Assembly: GCA_045577415.1 (NCBI GenBank)
Contig: JAZNII010000048.1
Span: 1-7,054 of the forward strand
Source: SVTX01 sp045577415
Lineage (GTDB): Bacteria > Bacillota > Clostridia > Oscillospirales > CAG-272
Reading direction: 5' to 3'
Length of the DNA: 7,054 nt
The notes beneath the pieces are model-generated. The model was not told the origin of the DNA and did no database searches. It saw only the letters and a program-made list of their open reading frames with translations. This document shows, in pieces, positions 5,026 through 7,054 of this stretch. The position numbers and the translations under genes were made by a program. Position 1 is the stretch's first letter, and every line of letters starts with the position of its first letter.

Positions 5026-5889
5026 TTTTGCTTTGTACGCCGCGGCTCTCCCAATTTTCCCCGCTTCCTCGAAAAATCCCCAAAAGGTAAGGGTCTTGAC
5101 TACCGAATAAGCGTCGCGTCCGCGAATACCCGTGGCGCGGGAGTAGTCTTTGACGCAAAACGGGTCGGGGAGCGAGTCGGGAACAAATATGCGGTAATCC
5201 TCCACGCATCCGAATACGTAAGCGCGCAAGAGGGAAATAGGAATAAGCTCGTATTTTCGGTATCTTGGACGGCGGCGAGCGTCCTTGACGGTGTTTTTCT
5301 TATACTGCTCGGCTTCGATCATAAGAAGAACGATAGAAAAACGGGGATTGTCTATAAAATCTCTGAAATAATAGAGATCTCCCGCAATATCGGTAAATTT
5401 ACCCCTTTGAGGGGATTTTTTTCTTCTTTCTATCTCGCCCGTCTCTGCGCTTATGTAGTTTATCCACTTGGTCTCGGCTATGGGATGGATAACTACAACG
5501 TTATACGCGGTGTTTTCCAGTATCCACGCTATTTTTTCTCGGAGGGGAGAAAATGGACCTGTTTGTATTTCGTATATAGTGTCACCGTCAAGGACGTCGG
5601 CTACGAAACGGCGTTTTTTCTTTTTATTATCTTGTCCGTCGCCGTCCGAGCTTATACAGAGCGCGCTGCCGTCAATTTTTACCTCGTGACAGCTCTCGTC
5701 GGGGCAAACGAAGCGTTTTATGGCCGCGTGCATCTGCTTTTCGCCAAGAGTTCCGATGCCGTCATAGTAGCTTTCATCGCCGTCTTGAATTTTGCACGCC
5801 TCGCTCAAAACGTCGATCACTATTTTGCGAAATCGCGCCGTGTCGGACTTAGATAGCTCAAAAATGGAATTGTTGTCCTCAATTTGCAT
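5023..5889 (-). CDS. Unrecognised protein, PD-(D/E)XK-like pattern with C-terminal winged helix
   Basis: This encodes 288 residues with no signal peptide or membrane segment, probably cytoplasmic. I recognise the type only as a conserved hypothetical of Clostridia. Residues 42-60 (YDGIGTLGEKQMHAAIKRF) look like an N-terminal helix with a conserved glutamate (E50). A lysine-rich linker (89-94) leads to FVADVLDGD and then IYEIQTG. D98 and E107-x-Q109 fit the D...ExK/Q active-site pattern of PD-(D/E)XK nucleases. Strands at 130-135 and 186-192 and 'PIAETKW' (136-142) follow. Residues 245-288 (YSRATGIRGRDAYSVVKTL...) could be a winged helix for DNA binding. A nuclease role is inference. The frame stays open to 5988, but the promoter lies at 5949-5976, so a start at 5987 would not be transcribed from it. 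ATG 5889 is chosen. Its ribosome binding site is weak (GAAAGG, about 13 nt away). Confidence 0.75.
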   Translation of the reverse strand: MQIEDNNSIFELSKSDTARFRKIVIDVLSEACKIQDGDESYYDGIGTLGEKQMHAAIKRFVCPDESCHEVKIDGSALCISSDGDGQDNKKKKRRFVADVLDGDTIYEIQTGPFSPLREKIAWILENTAYNVVVIHPIAETKWINYISAETGEIERRKKSPQRGKFTDIAGDLYYFRDFIDNPRFSIVLLMIEAEQYKKNTVKDARRRPRYRKYELIPISLLRAYVFGCVEDYRIFVPDSLPDPFCVKDYSRATGIRGRDAYSVVKTLTFWGFFEEAGKIGRAAAYKAK

Positions 5890-5948
5890 AAAAAGGTGGT
5901 CGCCTTTCAAAAATTTTATAAATGAAATCGTTTTTTGCGTATAAACTA

Positions 5949-5976
5949 ATTTTATCACATTTTTGAAATTTGTCAA
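5949..5976 (-). promoter_or_regulatory. Sigma-A promoter of the nuclease-like gene
   Basis: On the minus strand TTGACA (5976-5971) and TAAAAT (5954-5949) have a 16-bp spacer, with TGA just before the -10 box (extended -10). Transcription would start near 5942, giving a leader of about 50 nt before the ATG at 5889. This position excludes the upstream in-frame ATG at 5987 for this transcript. Confidence 0.75.
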
Positions 5977-6074
5977 CAGACGTTTCATTTATTGTTACTC
6001 ATTAAAATTCGGTTTGCGTGAAGAATAATAGTGCGGCAGAAAGACTGTTGCAATTCATTAAAGGAAGAAAAGAC

Positions 6075-7054
6075 ATGGAAAATATCAAAAATAAAAAAAG
6101 AGGACTTCGGTCATGGGCTATGTTCCTTTGCGCGGCGATCATGCTCACCGCCTGCATGGGGCTTTTGTCTGTGGATGCTTCCGCCGCAGACCCTTCGTAC
6201 AAAAATGTAAGTCTGATCCCGGGCGGCATACCTTTTGGAATAAAATTCAACACCGAGGGCGTGGTGGTCGTAGGCTTTAGCGATCTTGACGGAATGGCTA
6301 AAACGCAAAATCCCGCCTATCAGGCAGGACTGAGGCCCAAGGATATAATTACGAAGATAAACGGACGGGCGCTGAGCGGAGCTTCGGATCTGACCGGTGC
6401 TATCGAGAGCTGTGGGGGGCGTGAGATAAGCTTGACCTATACACGCGGGGGACAGGAAAAGACGGTAAAGCTTACTCCTACCTATTCAAAGTCCGAAGGC
6501 AAATATAAGACGGGAATTTGGGTGCGAGACAGCGGAGCGGGAATAGGTACGGTTACCTATATCGTGCCAAGCACAGGCGAATTTGGCGGCTTGGGTCACG
6601 GCATCTGTGACGGCGAGACGGGCGAGCTTATACCTATGGAGAGAGGCGTGGTCACTGACGTAAAGATCAACGCGGTAAAAAAGGGAATAGTCGGCACTCC
6701 TGGTGAGATAAAGGGATATTTCGGCGTCGATAAGCGCGGAAGTCTTACGAGCAATACCGAATGCGGTGTGTTCGGAGCGTTTTCCAAGATCCCCGAGGGT
6801 TTAGGTCAAGCGATGCCGATATGTACCCGTGATAAAGTAAAATGCGGCGAGGCGGAGATAATGTGTACTCTTGACGAGAGCGGCAGACAGAGCTACAAGA
6901 TCGAAATATCTTCCATAAACCGAGGAGCAGAAGGCTCAAAATGCTTCATCGTTAAAGTGACCGACCCAAAGCTCATTGAAAAGACAGGTGGCATAATTCA
7001 GGGTATGAGCGGTTCTGTAATTTGTCAGAACGGCAAGATCGTCGGCGCGGTCAC
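6075..7054 (+). CDS. spoIVB: SpoIVB peptidase (family S55), 3' end outside window
   Basis: The first 326 residues of a sporulation protease are visible, and the frame is open to the edge. In B. subtilis the forespore secretes SpoIVB into the intermembrane space, where it cleaves SpoIVFA to release the SpoIVFB protease and activate sigma-K. Residues 13-38 form a signal-anchor segment ending in ASAA. A PDZ domain spans about 55-135 ('NPAYQAGLRPKDIITKING' at 79-97). The S55 peptidase follows, with catalytic H175 in GLGHG, D297 in KVTDP and S312 in GMSGS; the 15-residue D-to-S distance equals that of B. subtilis D363/S378. AAAGGAAG (6060-6067) precedes the ATG. About 20 residues or more are probably missing at the C-terminus. 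GMSGSV replaces the usual GMSGSP. The gene is divergent from the nuclease-like gene. In related genomes spo0A often follows, but that lies outside the window. Confidence 0.95.
   Translation, partial: MENIKNKKRGLRSWAMFLCAAIMLTACMGLLSVDASAADPSYKNVSLIPGGIPFGIKFNTEGVVVVGFSDLDGMAKTQNPAYQAGLRPKDIITKINGRALSGASDLTGAIESCGGREISLTYTRGGQEKTVKLTPTYSKSEGKYKTGIWVRDSGAGIGTVTYIVPSTGEFGGLGHGICDGETGELIPMERGVVTDVKINAVKKGIVGTPGEIKGYFGVDKRGSLTSNTECGVFGAFSKIPEGLGQAMPICTRDKVKCGEAEIMCTLDESGRQSYKIEISSINRGAEGSKCFIVKVTDPKLIEKTGGIIQGMSGSVICQNGKIVGAV

Noticed and set aside
5017..5856. 279-codon plus-strand frame antisense to the nuclease-like gene
   Set aside because: It starts in the terminator stem region with no ribosome binding site. 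The minus-strand frame has its own promoter, terminators and protein-like composition.
5998..6030. Possible sigma-G promoter for spoIVB (AATAATA at 6024-6030)
   Set aside because: The -10-like word resembles CATACTA, but the matching -35 (around TCATTA at 5999-6004) is weak. Forespore control is expected from the gene's role but is not shown by this sequence.

Overview
The window looks like a chromosomal segment of a low-to-mid GC, spore-forming Firmicute of the class Clostridia, probably an uncultured gut-type lineage. The evidence is consensus sigma-A promoters with 16-17 bp spacers, AAGGAG-type ribosome binding sites, a CCA-encoding tRNA-Ser, a sporulation protease (SpoIVB) and a GH78 alpha-L-rhamnosidase. 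The species cannot be named from this sequence.

Layout: 1-264 is intergenic DNA with two perfect hairpins and a GC-rich low-complexity stretch, ending in a strong tRNA promoter. 265-356 is tRNA-Ser(GGA), followed by its terminator. 400-592 is an array of short hairpins separated by ATGATG on the left and CATCAT on the right. The last hairpin of this array overlaps the -35 box of a promoter for a small unrecognised lipoprotein gene (660-1427, +). 1428-1885 has no convincing gene. It holds a GC-rich repeat-like block and then a 20-nt orphan 3' end of a second tRNA-Ser, still joined to a terminator. 1954-2433 (+) is a LURP-one-related (LOR/YxjI-type) protein gene with a consensus promoter and highly biased codon use. 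It shares a bidirectional terminator with the convergent rhamnosidase gene (2503-4752, -). Two tandem hairpins (4944-5020) close the next minus-strand gene (5023-5889), which encodes an unrecognised protein with a PD-(D/E)XK-like motif pattern and a possible C-terminal winged helix. Divergent from it, the SpoIVB peptidase gene starts at 6075 and runs off the right edge.

The genes do not form one pathway or operon. Each has its own promoter or is flanked by opposite-strand neighbours, so this reads as core chromosome with single-gene transcription units. The most unusual content is in the intergenic DNA: structured repeats, a repeat-associated promoter and a tRNA remnant. The nuclease-like protein is the least understood gene. 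I see no CRISPR array, transposase, integrase or prophage gene.
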